Shown here: piece by piece, positions 33,035-42,948 of the stretch
Layout: each line of letters opens with the position of its first letter
Position numbering within the stretch: the stretch's first letter is position 1
Assembly (NCBI RefSeq): GCF_009834765.1
Contig: NZ_WVHP01000025.1
Coordinates: 62,001 to 126,000, forward strand
Origin: Saccharibacter sp. EH611
GTDB taxonomy: Bacteria; Pseudomonadota; Alphaproteobacteria; Acetobacterales; Acetobacteraceae
Direction: 5' to 3'
Length of the DNA: 64,000 nt
Program-made: the position numbers and the translations under genes
Notes under the pieces: generated by a model
Told to the model about the DNA's origin: nothing
The model's input: the letters and a program-made list of their open reading frames with translations, nothing else
Databases searched by the model: none

Positions 33035-34849
33035 TCAACAGGAAAAAGCATCAAAAATGAAAAAAGTTAAATTTTCTCGTTCTTGCCAGTATTCCAGCCG
33101 TAATTGCCCGGCGACATGGATCAGGGGTTGAGAGCGGTCTTCGAGTAATTCAGCAAAGGCTTTGTCGCCTGCACGAAAGACAAGACCCTTGAGGCGGCTA
33201 TAGCCGTCCTCGCCCTGCAAGATCACGCGGAGTGTGTTGCCGTCACGGCCAATGCGGTCAGCTTTGACACAGCGCACATGGCTGATAGCGAGCAGAGGTT
33301 CTTCATTCCCGGGGCCAAAGGGGGCGAGTTGGGAGAGTTGGCGGGCAAGCGTTGGCGTGGCCGCTTGGATGGAGATCACCCCATCAAGAAGAAGGTCTTC
33401 TTGCGGTGGACGGTGTTGGGCTACGCTGAGCTGCTCATCAAGGAAGCTGTGAAGGGCTGTGACGTTCTCTTCAGTTACGGAGAAGCCGGCGGCCATGGCG
33501 TGGCCTCCCCCTGTGATGAGCAAGCCTGCTTGCCGGGCCGCGATAATGGCCGCGCCGAGGTCGAGCCCCGGGACAGAGCGGGCCGACCCCTTGATGGTTC
33601 CGTCATTAAGGGCCCCAACGAGGGTAGGGCGGTTAAAGCGCTCTTTCAGTCGTCCAGCGACAATCCCTACGACGCCGGGATGCCAGCCTTCGCCGTGAAG
33701 AAAGATAACGGCGTGGCCTGTCTGAATTTGCGCTTCGGCTTGGCGGGCAGCATCGTCCAGAATATGGCTTTCGACAGTTTGGCGCTTGCGGTTAACGTCA
33801 TCCAGCTCTTCCGCTAGCAGGTGCGCTTCGCCTTCGTCCGTGCTGAGCAGCAGGCGAAGCCCTTGGTCGGCTTTGCCAATGCGCCCCCCGGCATTGATGC
33901 GCGGGCCAAGGGCGAAACCGCAGCTCATTGCGCTGCTGTCATTTTTAACGCCGGCGACATCGGCGAGTTTAGAGAGCCCTAGACGCTTACGCCCATTCAT
34001 GACCTTGAGCCCTTGGGAGACGAGGGCTCGGTTAATGTCCCGAAGGGGCATGACATCGCACACCGTGGCAAGGGCTGTGAGATCCAGCAAAGCCATCGGA
34101 TCGAAAGGGGGATGTTTGGCAAAAAAGCCGCGTTGGTTGAGCGTACGCCGCAGAGCAATGACCGTCAGGAAAGCCACGGCGGTGGCGCAGATATGCCCAA
34201 GGCCTGACGGGCAATCAAGGCGGTTGGGATTGACCACAAAGCCTTTGGGCAGCATCGCGCCGTCTGGTTTGTGATGGTCAAGAACGACCCGATCCACACG
34301 GCCTTCAAAATGATCCAGCACATCAATGGCGGCGGTGCCGCAATCCACGCAGATGAGGAGCGTGCTGCCTTGGGTTATCAGGTTTTCAAGTGCAGGAATA
34401 TTGGGGCCATACCCTTCCTCAATACGGTCAGGAATATGCGTATGAACGGTGCAGCCAAGTTGACGGAAAACACTGGTGAGTAACGTGGTACCGCAGGCTC
34501 CGTCCACGTCGTAATCGCCTAAAATCCCGATTGTCTCACGCTTTTCGACCGCATCAGCAAGCCGCTCGGCTGTGCGGTCCATATCCATCAAACATGACGG
34601 GTTGGGCAGCGCTGTGCGGAGGCGTGGCTCAAGAAAATGCGCCACATCATCAGCGGTTAAACCACGACCAGCAAGGATCCGCGCGGGCAGTTCGGCAATA
34701 TCCAGCTTTTGGGCAAGCTGGAGGGCGATGCGGTTTTCATGCTCCGCTAAGGACGGGTGCCGCCAGACCCAACGACGCTTCCCCGCGCTGCGCTCCACAT
34801 GGAGCACGGTAGGGTGGGACGTAGACGTCTGCGGGGCGTTCGGCAGCAT
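33035..34849 (-). CDS. recJ: Single-stranded-DNA-specific exonuclease RecJ
   Basis: A 604-aa protein of normal RecJ length. DHH-family motifs are in order: ILGDYDVDGACGTTLL, LLICVDCGTAAID, VVLDHHKPDGAM and a DHHA1-type C-terminal region with ITGGGHAMAAGFSV, then an OB-like domain. RecJ degrades 5' ends of single strands in recombination and mismatch repair. It is transcribed alone, with the tRNA-Glu downstream. Confidence 0.97.
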   Translation of the reverse strand: MLPNAPQTSTSHPTVLHVERSAGKRRWVWRHPSLAEHENRIALQLAQKLDIAELPARILAGRGLTADDVAHFLEPRLRTALPNPSCLMDMDRTAERLADAVEKRETIGILGDYDVDGACGTTLLTSVFRQLGCTVHTHIPDRIEEGYGPNIPALENLITQGSTLLICVDCGTAAIDVLDHFEGRVDRVVLDHHKPDGAMLPKGFVVNPNRLDCPSGLGHICATAVAFLTVIALRRTLNQRGFFAKHPPFDPMALLDLTALATVCDVMPLRDINRALVSQGLKVMNGRKRLGLSKLADVAGVKNDSSAMSCGFALGPRINAGGRIGKADQGLRLLLSTDEGEAHLLAEELDDVNRKRQTVESHILDDAARQAEAQIQTGHAVIFLHGEGWHPGVVGIVAGRLKERFNRPTLVGALNDGTIKGSARSVPGLDLGAAIIAARQAGLLITGGGHAMAAGFSVTEENVTALHSFLDEQLSVAQHRPPQEDLLLDGVISIQAATPTLARQLSQLAPFGPGNEEPLLAISHVRCVKADRIGRDGNTLRVILQGEDGYSRLKGLVFRAGDKAFAELLEDRSQPLIHVAGQLRLEYWQERENLTFFIFDAFSC

Positions 34850-35066
34850 GAAGAGCCTCTGTTAAATGCGTGGGAGACTGGGAAGTGTCTGTGCTGAGAG
34901 CATGAGGGAAACGTCTCTTTCTGGCAAGATGTGAGGGGTTTTGAGTAACATTCATAATACTATTTTCACGATCAAACGAAAATTGACACGTAAAACCTAT
35001 CAGGACATGGTGTTTCATGTATTTGTTTTGTGTCTGTTTTTTTAAAGAAGAAATGAAAAGGATCAT

Positions 35067-36731
35067 ATGATGAAAAATATATTATCGACCATTTTTATGA
35101 TTGCAGGATTTTTCCTAGTGCATGTCCAGTGTGAAGCTTCAGATATAGGAAAGGTGCAACAGCTTGCCAATCAGGGAGAGGCAAAGGCTCAGCATGAGCT
35201 AGGATTTATGTATGAGGAGGGACAAGGTATTCCTCAAAGTGACGCGGAGGCGGTTGAGTGGTTCCGGAAGGCTGCTGATCAGCGATACGCAACATCCCAA
35301 TATGATTTGGGGCTTATGTATATCAAGGGGCGAGGCGTTTCCCGGAGTGCTGAGAAAGCGGCTGAGTGGTTCCAGAAAGCTGCGGATCAGGGGTATGCCG
35401 CCGCTCAGTCAAATTTAGGGGTTATGTATATGAAGGGGGTAGGCGTTCCCCGGAATGATGAGAAAGCCGTTGGGTGGTTTCAAAAGGCTGCCGATCAGGG
35501 CAATGCAGATGCTCAGTCAAATTTGGCAGTTATGTATGTGAAGGGGCAAGGTGTTTCCCAAAATGATGCGAAAGCGGTTGAGTGGTATCAAAAGGCCGCT
35601 GGTCAAGGAGGCGTCAAAGCCCAGTATAATTTAGGAATTATGTATCGTCATGGGCAAGGTGTTCCCCAAGATGATGTGAAAGCCGTTGAGTGGTATCAGA
35701 AAGCCGCAGATCAGGGGTATGCCGCTGCTCAGTTAAATTTAGGGTTTATGTATAACGCGGGGCGAGGGGTTTCGCAGAATGCTGAGAAAGCGATTGAGTG
35801 GTTCCAAAAAGCTGCGGATCAAGGGAATGCCGTCGCTCAGTTAAATTTGGGGCTTATGTATGAGGAGGGGGCAGGTGTTCCCCAAGATGATGAGACAGCG
35901 GTTGAGTGGTATCAAAAAGCCGCAGCTCAAGGAGATGCAGATGCTCAGTCACATCTAGGGCTTATGTATCGTTATGGGCAAGGTGTTTCTCAGAGTGACG
36001 AGAAAGCTGTTGAATGGTTTCAGAAAGCTGCCGATCGGGGAGAGGTAAAGGCTCAGTATAATTTAGGGGGTATGTATCTTCGTGGGCGAGGTGTTCCTCA
36101 GAGTGATGAGCAAGCTGTTGAGTGGCTTCAGAAAGCCGCCGATCAAGGAGACGCAGACGCTCAGTCAGTTTTGGGATTTATGTATAACGTGGGGCGAGGT
36201 GTTCCTCAGAGTGACGAGAAAGCTGTTGAATGGTTTCAGAAAGCAGTCGACCAAGGAGAGGTAAAAGCTCAGTTATTTTTAGGGGATATGTATCTTCATG
36301 GACGAGGTGTTCCTCAGAATGATGAGAAGGCGGTTGAGTGGTTTCAAAAAGCAGCAAATCAAGGAGATGCAGTTGCTCAGTCTAATTTAGGAAGTATGTA
36401 TGGCGTTGGGCGAGGTGTTCCTCGGAATGATGAGAAAGCAGTTGAGTGGTATCAAAAAGCAGCAAATCAAGGGACTGCTGCCGCCCAGTATAATTTAGGA
36501 TATGTGTATGCCTATGGGCGAGGTGTTCCTCGGAATGGCGAGAAAGCGGTTGAGTGGTATCAAAAAGCCGCTGATCAAGGAAATGCAGGCGCTCAGTATG
36601 AGTTAGGGCTTACGTATTATTATGGGCGAGGCGTTTCTCAGAATGATGAGAAAGCGGTGGAGTGGTTTCAAAAGGCCGCAGCTCAAGGGGATTCACTTGC
36701 TCAGAGTGCTTTGAAAAAGCTGTTACCCTAA
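35067..36731 (+). CDS. Exported Sel1-repeat protein with 14 repeats
   Basis: A 554-aa protein. An N-terminal signal peptide (LSTIFMIAGFFLVHVQCEA) is followed by fourteen 36-residue Sel1-like repeats of the form GxxYxxGxGVPQxDEKAVEWFQKAAxQGxAxAQxxLG. These form a solenoid that holds partner proteins, and such proteins often act at the envelope or in host contact. The repeats are nearly identical at the DNA level (108-bp unit), so the number of copies may vary by recombination. AAAAGGATCAT precedes the ATG. It stands alone between recJ and glpX; partners are not visible. Confidence 0.9.
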   Translation: MMKNILSTIFMIAGFFLVHVQCEASDIGKVQQLANQGEAKAQHELGFMYEEGQGIPQSDAEAVEWFRKAADQRYATSQYDLGLMYIKGRGVSRSAEKAAEWFQKAADQGYAAAQSNLGVMYMKGVGVPRNDEKAVGWFQKAADQGNADAQSNLAVMYVKGQGVSQNDAKAVEWYQKAAGQGGVKAQYNLGIMYRHGQGVPQDDVKAVEWYQKAADQGYAAAQLNLGFMYNAGRGVSQNAEKAIEWFQKAADQGNAVAQLNLGLMYEEGAGVPQDDETAVEWYQKAAAQGDADAQSHLGLMYRYGQGVSQSDEKAVEWFQKAADRGEVKAQYNLGGMYLRGRGVPQSDEQAVEWLQKAADQGDADAQSVLGFMYNVGRGVPQSDEKAVEWFQKAVDQGEVKAQLFLGDMYLHGRGVPQNDEKAVEWFQKAANQGDAVAQSNLGSMYGVGRGVPRNDEKAVEWYQKAANQGTAAAQYNLGYVYAYGRGVPRNGEKAVEWYQKAADQGNAGAQYELGLTYYYGRGVSQNDEKAVEWFQKAAAQGDSLAQSALKKLLP

Positions 36732-36875
36732 ATGGTTTAAAGCAGGATGCTCGCTCTTGTTCTATTTTTGATGAGACGATGGCAATATGCTCAAAGCAGC
36801 CGTAACGCTGTCCGTGCAGGTCTTTTTCTTTACAATTACAAGGAAGCGCACAGCATGGAGCCGTGCGCTCTTTCG

Positions 36876-37865
36876 TCAATCGCGCGGCTGCACGTGATGA
36901 TAGGTGTCCATATAGCGGATGGTGCCACTTTCAGAGCGCATCATGACCGAATGTGTGCGGATATAATCATTGCGGAGCCACTCAACCCCTTTGAGCATAT
37001 CGCCCGAGGTTACACCGGTTGCACAGAAGAAGACCGGGCCATCCGCCATGTCGGTTAGTGCGAGAGTGCGGGTCGGGTCACGGCCTTCGCTCATCTGACG
37101 TGCCCGCTCGGCTTGGGCAGCGTCATCAAAGAGGAGCTGGCCTTGCATTTGCCCGTGGAGGCAACGAATAGCCGCGGCTGCGAGAACCCCTTCAGGCGCG
37201 CCGCCGCTCCCGGCATACAGGTCGACGCCGCTTTCCGGCATGCAGGTGGCCACAACACCGGCGACGTCGCCATCGCTTAATAAACGCACGCGGGCACCGG
37301 CCTCGAGCGTTTTTGCGACGAGTTCTTCATGGCGTTCCCGCTCAAGGGCGCAGAGGGTGAGGTCGGAGACAGCACATTTTTTGGCCCGTGCAAGCTCACG
37401 TAAATTGACTTCAATAGAGGCGTTAATGTCGATGAGGTCGTCGGGAAGGCCCGGCCCTACAGCGAGTTTTTGCATGTAGATATCAGGCGCGTGCAAAAAC
37501 TTCCCACGTTCGGCCAAGGCGACGACCGTAATGGCGTTGGGCATACTGCGGGCGCAGAGGTTGGTTCCTTCGAGTGGATCAACAGCGATGTCCATTTCAT
37601 CGCCACCGCATCCGACTTTCTCCCCAATATAGAGCATGGGGGCTTCGTCCATCTCGCCCTCACCGATGGTCACGGTGCCGTCAATGGCGACCGTGTCAAA
37701 GGCGGTCCGCATGGCCTGAACGGCGGCACCATCGGCCGCGTTCTTTTGCCCCCGCCCGGTCCAGCGGGCAGAGGCAATGGCCGCAGCTTCCGTCACACGG
37801 GCGAGGTCCAACCCCAGATTGCGTCCTGTTACGCGATAGGGGCGGACGGAGGACGCCGTGCTCAT
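36876..37865 (-). CDS. glpX: Class II fructose-1,6-bisphosphatase GlpX
   Basis: A 329-aa lithium-sensitive type phosphatase of normal length. ITVVALAE and MDIAVDPLEGTNLCARSMP contain the metal-binding DPLEGT motif, and GEGEMDEAPMLYIGEKVG the first metal site. It makes fructose 6-phosphate in gluconeogenesis and can serve the pentose cycle. It is the last gene of the aminotransferase-hom-glpX operon; its ATG overlaps the hom stop by ATGA (37862-37865). Confidence 0.95.
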   Translation of the reverse strand: MSTASSVRPYRVTGRNLGLDLARVTEAAAIASARWTGRGQKNAADGAAVQAMRTAFDTVAIDGTVTIGEGEMDEAPMLYIGEKVGCGGDEMDIAVDPLEGTNLCARSMPNAITVVALAERGKFLHAPDIYMQKLAVGPGLPDDLIDINASIEVNLRELARAKKCAVSDLTLCALERERHEELVAKTLEAGARVRLLSDGDVAGVVATCMPESGVDLYAGSGGAPEGVLAAAAIRCLHGQMQGQLLFDDAAQAERARQMSEGRDPTRTLALTDMADGPVFFCATGVTSGDMLKGVEWLRNDYIRTHSVMMRSESGTIRYMDTYHHVQPRD

Positions 37866-39184
37866 GGCATATCCTCAATTTTGAGCGCCAATGGGGCCGC
37901 GCTGAGGCTTTTATGACGGCCAAGGGCGTAGAGGGCGTCGTGCAATGTCCCCGCGAGGATAGGATGCGTGACGCTGACGAAGTGGAGAGACCCATCGTCT
38001 GTTTTACGCAGGCTGGCTTGTTTGAGCGGAACCTTATGCTCATCAAGCAGGGCGTTGATGCTCTCTTCCGTGACGTTGTCCGCTAGGGGGAGACGGAGAT
38101 AATAGGCCCCTTCCACCGTCTCGCTCGGCACACAGAGCGCGGCTTTTTCAGGTGGCTTTTGGCCCCACAGCGGCAGATGATGGCCCCGACCAAGGTCGAT
38201 CAAGTCCGCCATCACAGCGGTAGCGGTTGGGCCTTCGCCCGCTCCTTGGCCAGAGAGGGTGACGGCACCGCTGAAGGTTCCGACGGTGGTCAGAGCGTTA
38301 AAGGCCCCGCCAACCTGTGCAAGGCCGGAGTTAAGCGGCACGAGGCATGGCTGCACGGAGGCATCCACTCCGCCATCGTGTGTACGATGCGCCACACCGA
38401 GGAGCTTGATGCGATAGCCGAGCTCTTTGGTATAGGCGATATCGGGGCTGGTCACACCGCGAATGCCACGGACTTCAAGGCTTTCAAAGTCGATTGGCTG
38501 GAAGGCAATACCGGTCAGAATGGCCAGCTTATGGGCGGTGTCCCATCCATCCACATCGGTGGAGGGGTCAGCTTCAGCAAAGCCTTTTTCTTGCGCTTCT
38601 TTAAGGACATCGCCAAAAGCACGGCCTGTTTCTTCCATCTCGGAGAGGATGAAGTTGCAGGTGCCATTCATGATGCCGCCAAGCTGGGTGAGCTGATCGC
38701 CAGCGAGAGCCTCACGCACAACTTTCACAGCGGGGACAACGCCCGCCACAGCGGCCTCGTAGTAAAGCGGGGCGTTGTGCTCTGCACTCAGGCGAGCGAG
38801 ATGGTCCCCATGCAATGCGATGAGCGCCTTGTTGGCGGTGACAACGGCCTTGCCATTTTCCAGTGCTGTGGTGACCAGCTTGCGGGCGGGGTTGTTGGCC
38901 CCACCAATCAGTTCCACCACGACATCAACCTCTGGATCACTCGCTAGGGCGATCGGGTCTTCATGCCACCGAAAAGCGGAGAGGTCTTCCCCGCGATCAC
39001 GCTGGCGGTTGCGCGCACTGACGGCCACAACCTCTAAAGAACGCCCCGTGCGTTGAGTAATCAGCTCGGCATGAGCACGGAGGAGGCGGATCACCCCAAC
39101 CCCTACCGTGCCAAGGCCGGCAATGCCCAAGCGGAGGGGGGTGGAGTGTGAGCGTTTAAGAGGGGCGCTATCAGTGTTTGTCAT
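37862..39184 (-). CDS. hom: Homoserine dehydrogenase with ACT domain
   Basis: A 440-aa single-function homoserine dehydrogenase. The NAD-binding motif GIAGLGTVGVGVIRLL, then GGANNPARKLVTTALENGKAVVTANKAL, GIMNGTCNFILSEME and AEADPSTDVDGWDTAHKLAIL give the catalytic core, followed by a C-terminal ACT domain (from about residue 355) for feedback by threonine. It makes homoserine for threonine and methionine synthesis. Its start overlaps the aminotransferase stop (39171-39184), so translation is coupled. Confidence 0.95.
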   Translation of the reverse strand: MTNTDSAPLKRSHSTPLRLGIAGLGTVGVGVIRLLRAHAELITQRTGRSLEVVAVSARNRQRDRGEDLSAFRWHEDPIALASDPEVDVVVELIGGANNPARKLVTTALENGKAVVTANKALIALHGDHLARLSAEHNAPLYYEAAVAGVVPAVKVVREALAGDQLTQLGGIMNGTCNFILSEMEETGRAFGDVLKEAQEKGFAEADPSTDVDGWDTAHKLAILTGIAFQPIDFESLEVRGIRGVTSPDIAYTKELGYRIKLLGVAHRTHDGGVDASVQPCLVPLNSGLAQVGGAFNALTTVGTFSGAVTLSGQGAGEGPTATAVMADLIDLGRGHHLPLWGQKPPEKAALCVPSETVEGAYYLRLPLADNVTEESINALLDEHKVPLKQASLRKTDDGSLHFVSVTHPILAGTLHDALYALGRHKSLSAAPLALKIEDMP

Positions 39185-40415
39185 GAGGTTTGCTCCCTAA
39201 CGGATCAGAAGACGCGGCAGATGAAGGCGTGCCGGCATTGTGATGGTTCATGAAGGCTTTGATCGAGCGGATAGCCTGACGAAGGCGCTGGGTGTTTTCC
39301 ACCAAGCCGATCCGCACAAAGCCGTCACCATGCTCACCAAAGCCGATACCGGGGGCAACGGCGACTTTGGCTTCCTTGAGCAGCATTTTGGAGAATTCCA
39401 TACTGCCAAGATGAGCGAATTTTTCAGGAATGGGGGCCCATGCGAACATAGAGCTTTCAGGGGTTGGCACGTGCCAACCGGCGGCATGGAGCCCGCTGAT
39501 GAGCACATCGCGGCGGTCTTTATAGAGGGCGCGCATATCATCGACATAATCTTGCGGGCCATTCAGAGCGGCGACGGCGGCGACCTGAACGGGGGTAAAA
39601 GCGCCATAATCAAGGTAAGACTTAATGCGGGTGAGCGCTTGGATCAGGCGCTTATTGCCCGCAGCAAAGCCAATGCGCCAGCCAGCCATGGAGTAGGTTT
39701 TGGACATGGAGGTAAATTCTACCGCAATGTCCTTAGCCCCCGGCACAGCGAGGATGGAAGGTGGGGGTGTGTCGCCAAAATAGATTTCAGCATAGGCGAG
39801 ATCGGACAGAATCCAGACATTTTCCCGCCGTGCGAAGGCAACAATTTCCTTATAAAACTCCTCCGTGGCCTGCATGGCCGTCGGGTTGGAGGGGAAATTG
39901 ATAATCAGTGCGGTAGGTTTAGGTACAGAGTGACGCACGGCGCGATGGAGGGCTTCCAACATCGCTTCACCCGGCTCGGCAGGGATAGAGCGCACCGACG
40001 CCCCGGCAATGATAAAGCCGAATTGATGGATCGGATAAGAGGGGTTCGGTACTAAAATCGTATCGCCCGGGCTCGTAATCGCTGAGGCCAGATTAGCCAG
40101 CCCCTCTTTAGAGCCAAGGGTGGCGATGATTTCGCTCTCAGGGTCGAGATCGACACCAAAGCGGCGCTGATAATAGGCCGCCTGAGCTTTACGCAGACCG
40201 GGAATGCCGCGGCTGACGGAATAGCCATGCACGCGCGGATTGCCGATCGTTTCACGCAATTTTTCGATCACATGCTGAGGGGGCGGGCTGTCAGGATTGC
40301 CCATGCCGAGGTCAATAATATCCTCACCGGCCGCTCGGGCGGCAGCCTTGGCCTTGTTGACTTCTGCGAAGACATAGGGCGGGAGGCGGCGGATCCGGTG
40401 GAATTCTTCAGTCAT
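39171..40415 (-). CDS. Class I/II aminotransferase (AlaC/DapL-like)
   Basis: A 414-aa PLP enzyme. GMGNPDSPPPQHVIEKLRE and SRGIPGLRKAQAAYYQRRFGV precede the PLP lysine in VEFTSMSKTYSMAGWRIGF (about residue 238); VRIGLVENTQRLRQAIR closes it. The pattern is that of the AlaC-type or LL-diaminopimelate-type aminotransferases that precede hom in many Alphaproteobacteria. The usual reaction is glutamate-pyruvate or a related aspartate-family transamination; which one cannot be read directly. First gene of the operon with hom and glpX. Confidence 0.85.
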   Translation of the reverse strand: MTEEFHRIRRLPPYVFAEVNKAKAAARAAGEDIIDLGMGNPDSPPPQHVIEKLRETIGNPRVHGYSVSRGIPGLRKAQAAYYQRRFGVDLDPESEIIATLGSKEGLANLASAITSPGDTILVPNPSYPIHQFGFIIAGASVRSIPAEPGEAMLEALHRAVRHSVPKPTALIINFPSNPTAMQATEEFYKEIVAFARRENVWILSDLAYAEIYFGDTPPPSILAVPGAKDIAVEFTSMSKTYSMAGWRIGFAAGNKRLIQALTRIKSYLDYGAFTPVQVAAVAALNGPQDYVDDMRALYKDRRDVLISGLHAAGWHVPTPESSMFAWAPIPEKFAHLGSMEFSKMLLKEAKVAVAPGIGFGEHGDGFVRIGLVENTQRLRQAIRSIKAFMNHHNAGTPSSAASSDPLGSKPHDKH

Positions 40416-40610
40416 GGGGTCCCATCGTGCAGCGCTAAGGCTGAGTTAAGCATAAAAACAAGACGGTCATTTTTATAAAACGACCAAAGCCATGTTTCAT
40501 CACCAGAGCCGTGCAGACAAGAGACTTTTGGTCAGAAAAGACGGTTTTTATGAATTTCTTATAAAGATGGCTTCTCAAAGAGGGTTTATTGAGGGACGTA
40601 CCCTTTTGTA

Positions 40611-40646
40611 AAACAAGGGAAGTGCTCTCTTGCATCTCCCTTGTTT
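40611..40646 (-). terminator. Terminator after the SDR gene
   Basis: AAACAAGGGA (40611-40620) pairs perfectly with TCCCTTGTTT (40637-40646). Read on the minus strand the stem is followed by TTTTAC, after the SDR stop at 40694. Confidence 0.6.
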
Positions 40647-40693
40647 ATTGCGGCGCTGAGCGTCTGCTGAGAGAGCAGAACAGGCGTGCTTTT

Positions 40694-41479
40694 TTACCCC
40701 ATTACGCCTGATGTCTGGCCGCCATCAATGGCGATGGCACTGCCGGTCATGTAGGCGGTGGCAGGGTTGCACATGGAGACGACCATCTCAGCAATTTCTT
40801 CACGTTGGCCGAGGCGCCCGATGGGTTGGGCTTCTTTTGTGCGGCGGAGCCCTTCAGCGCCACCGAGGAATTTTTCAATCATGGGTGTTTCAATAGGGCC
40901 CGGGCAGATAGCGTTAATGCGGATGGCCTCGCGGGCATAATCCATCGCTGCTGCTTTTGTCAGGCCAACAACGCCGAACTTAGCAGCCGTGTAAGCCGCA
41001 GCACTGTGGAACCCGACAAGCCCGGCTGTGGACGCGCTGTTCACAATCGCACCGCCGCTGCTTTTGAGCATGAGGGGGATCTCATATTTCATGGACAGGA
41101 AGGTGCCGGTGAGGTCAATATCCACCACGCGTTTCCATTCTTCGGTTGAGATAGAAGCAGCCGGTGTGCCGCCTTGGCCAATCCCTGCATTATTAAAGGC
41201 GGCATCAAGACGCCCCCATTCTTTTTCTATGAGAGAAAGCGTATGGGCGAGGTCGTCTTCGTTGGTGACATTGCAAGGGAGGCAGAGGGTTTCGGCCCCG
41301 CCTAGAGTGGCGATACGCTGGGCAGTGTCATGCAGGGGAGCTTCTGATGACCCAGCTAGCGCAAGCTTGGCGCCGTGCTGGGCGAAAGCAAGGGCTGTCG
41401 CTTGGCCAATCCCTGTGCCCGCTCCTGTGATGAAGACGACTTTTCCATTCCATGAGTGATCGTGATGGGAAGGCATCAT
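40694..41479 (-). CDS. SDR family oxidoreductase
   Basis: A 261-aa classical short-chain dehydrogenase. TGAGTGIGQATALAFA is the cofactor motif, NNAGIG follows, and the catalytic Ser-Tyr-Lys appear in IVNSASTAGLVGFHSAAAYTAAKFG. NAICPGPIETPM is the substrate-loop signature. The closest type is glucose 1-dehydrogenase or a 3-oxoacyl-ACP reductase-like member; substrate unknown. It stands alone with a terminator behind it. A ketoreductase is missing from the pigment cluster, but 10 kb away is too far to assign this gene to it. Confidence 0.85.
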   Translation of the reverse strand: MMPSHHDHSWNGKVVFITGAGTGIGQATALAFAQHGAKLALAGSSEAPLHDTAQRIATLGGAETLCLPCNVTNEDDLAHTLSLIEKEWGRLDAAFNNAGIGQGGTPAASISTEEWKRVVDIDLTGTFLSMKYEIPLMLKSSGGAIVNSASTAGLVGFHSAAAYTAAKFGVVGLTKAAAMDYAREAIRINAICPGPIETPMIEKFLGGAEGLRRTKEAQPIGRLGQREEIAEMVVSMCNPATAYMTGSAIAIDGGQTSGVMG

Positions 41480-41929
41480 TTTTTCCTTTATCGATGTGTC
41501 TTTATCGTGAAGAGGGCGTGCTCAAGCGCCTCTCATTGTAAAATGATCGCCCCCCGCCATCAGTGCGGGTTCTCTGAGACCAGAGGGAAAATGTCTATCG
41601 TGATAACGCCGCATGATCCTGCCTAAGGAGCGTCTCATGATGAGGGACGATCTAAGGGGAGGATGATGGAAAATGCTTTGGGAGCGGTAGAAGATTTTTG
41701 TAAAAATCTTGCCTTATTTTCCGTTTCTTTAGGTCGCGGAAGAGTGGTCGTCTGGGAATGTTTCGGGTGAGGGAAAGAGGGTCTCATACTGAGAGAATGT
41801 TGACTTTTCCGAGCATGTGCTGGAGTCATTACTTAACGATATTATTGGTGTGGTGAGATTGTCCACGTGATTGTTACGTTCTTCAATACATTCTTTTGTA
41901 TCAATCATGATACGTTATTTCATGTTAAT
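41480..41929. other. Spacer upstream of the broken glycosyltransferase
   Basis: No gene supported. Minus-strand frames here are short and proline/serine-rich. The AT-rich end (about 41830-41929) is the likely promoter region of the glycosyltransferase. Confidence 0.35.
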
Positions 41930-42867
41930 ATGTGTGATTATAACGATCACAAAGAGCAGATTGCCTCATTGGAAGATATGATGCGCTGTGGATATAAAAT
42001 GATTCCCCTTAATGATTATGGTGTGTTCTGTTGCGCGCAGGATGGCGCGTTTCTATCCCCACAGCCTGATGGAACCGTAGCCCACGCCGCTCGTCCTCTT
42101 GGGTGGGAGCAGTTTCGTTTCTGTGATGGTGGAGAGCCTCTCCAAGTGGCCCCTGTGGACGAAGGGACGACCATTCCTAAGATTATTCATCAAACAGAAG
42201 ACCCTTCAACCATTAGAGAGCAATTTATACCGAACATCAATCAGTTAAAGAGTCTTAATAAAGAATATAAATATATTTATTATTCGGAAAAAGATCGTCA
42301 TGATTTTATATACCAACATTATGGATGGGATATACTGAAAGTATATTTACGAATCAATCCAAGATATGGAGCAGCTCGAGCAGATTTATTTAGGTATTTG
42401 TGCCTCTATCGTTATGGGGCATCTATTTAGACATGAAGTCGGGATGTGATCGACCTTTCTCAGATATTATCCAAAAGAACGACACACTTCTTTTATCGCA
42501 TTGGATGTCTGCTCAATCGACGCGTTATCATAGCTTTGGAAGATCCCCCGTTATTGGGCATCTTCCTTATGGTGAGTTTCAACAATGGTTTATGATAAGC
42601 GCTCCCGGGCCTAAGCTTATCAAGAAAGTCATAGATCAAGTCATCTCTAATATCATGCTTTATGATGAGCGTATTTTCTCGGTCGGGAAAGACGCCGTGC
42701 TTGGTCTTACAGGCCCGCATGCGTTTACCCGCGCACTCATGAACCATGTGACATCGGATAATGCGCGATTGATTGATTCAGAGTGTGAGGGGATCATTTA
42801 TGAACAGGTTGAACCTTATGAACGATTGACCGACTATCGTCATGAAAGAACGCCGATCGTTCTATGA
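41930..42867 (+). pseudogene. GT32-type glycosyltransferase broken by a frameshift
   Basis: Two frames join into one protein of about 310 aa. The first (41930-42421) has IPKIIHQTEDPSTIREQF, KYIYYSEKDRHDFI, and RYGAARADLFRYLCLYRYG. The second continues GIYLDMKSGCDRPFSDII with the DXD motif, then VLGLTGPHAFTRALM. This is the DXD-containing sugar-transferase (Gly_transf_sug/OCH1-like, GT32) family used in capsule or O-antigen assembly. The break is at GGGG (42416-42419), where one more G restores the frame. As read, the catalytic DXD is lost. A low-GC start suggests transfer from elsewhere. Confidence 0.75.
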
Positions 42868-42948
42868 CAGGGGCGTATAGATGAACGCGGTGGCCTGTTA
42901 CGCACCTTAGTCATAATGGCTTTAATGCTGTCCATAAGGAGGTCAGTG

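Noticed and set aside
35150-36720. A CRISPR-like or other non-coding repeat array
   Set aside because: The 108-bp units are in-frame Sel1 repeats with codon-level variation and no spacers.
38159-40055. Long plus-strand frames opposite hom and the aminotransferase
   Set aside because: They are antisense shadows common in codon-biased GC-rich genes, and the minus-strand products are unmistakable.
40694-41479. The SDR as the missing ketoreductase of the pigment cluster
   Set aside because: It is 10 kb away, has its own terminator, and its sequence does not point to ACP substrates specifically.
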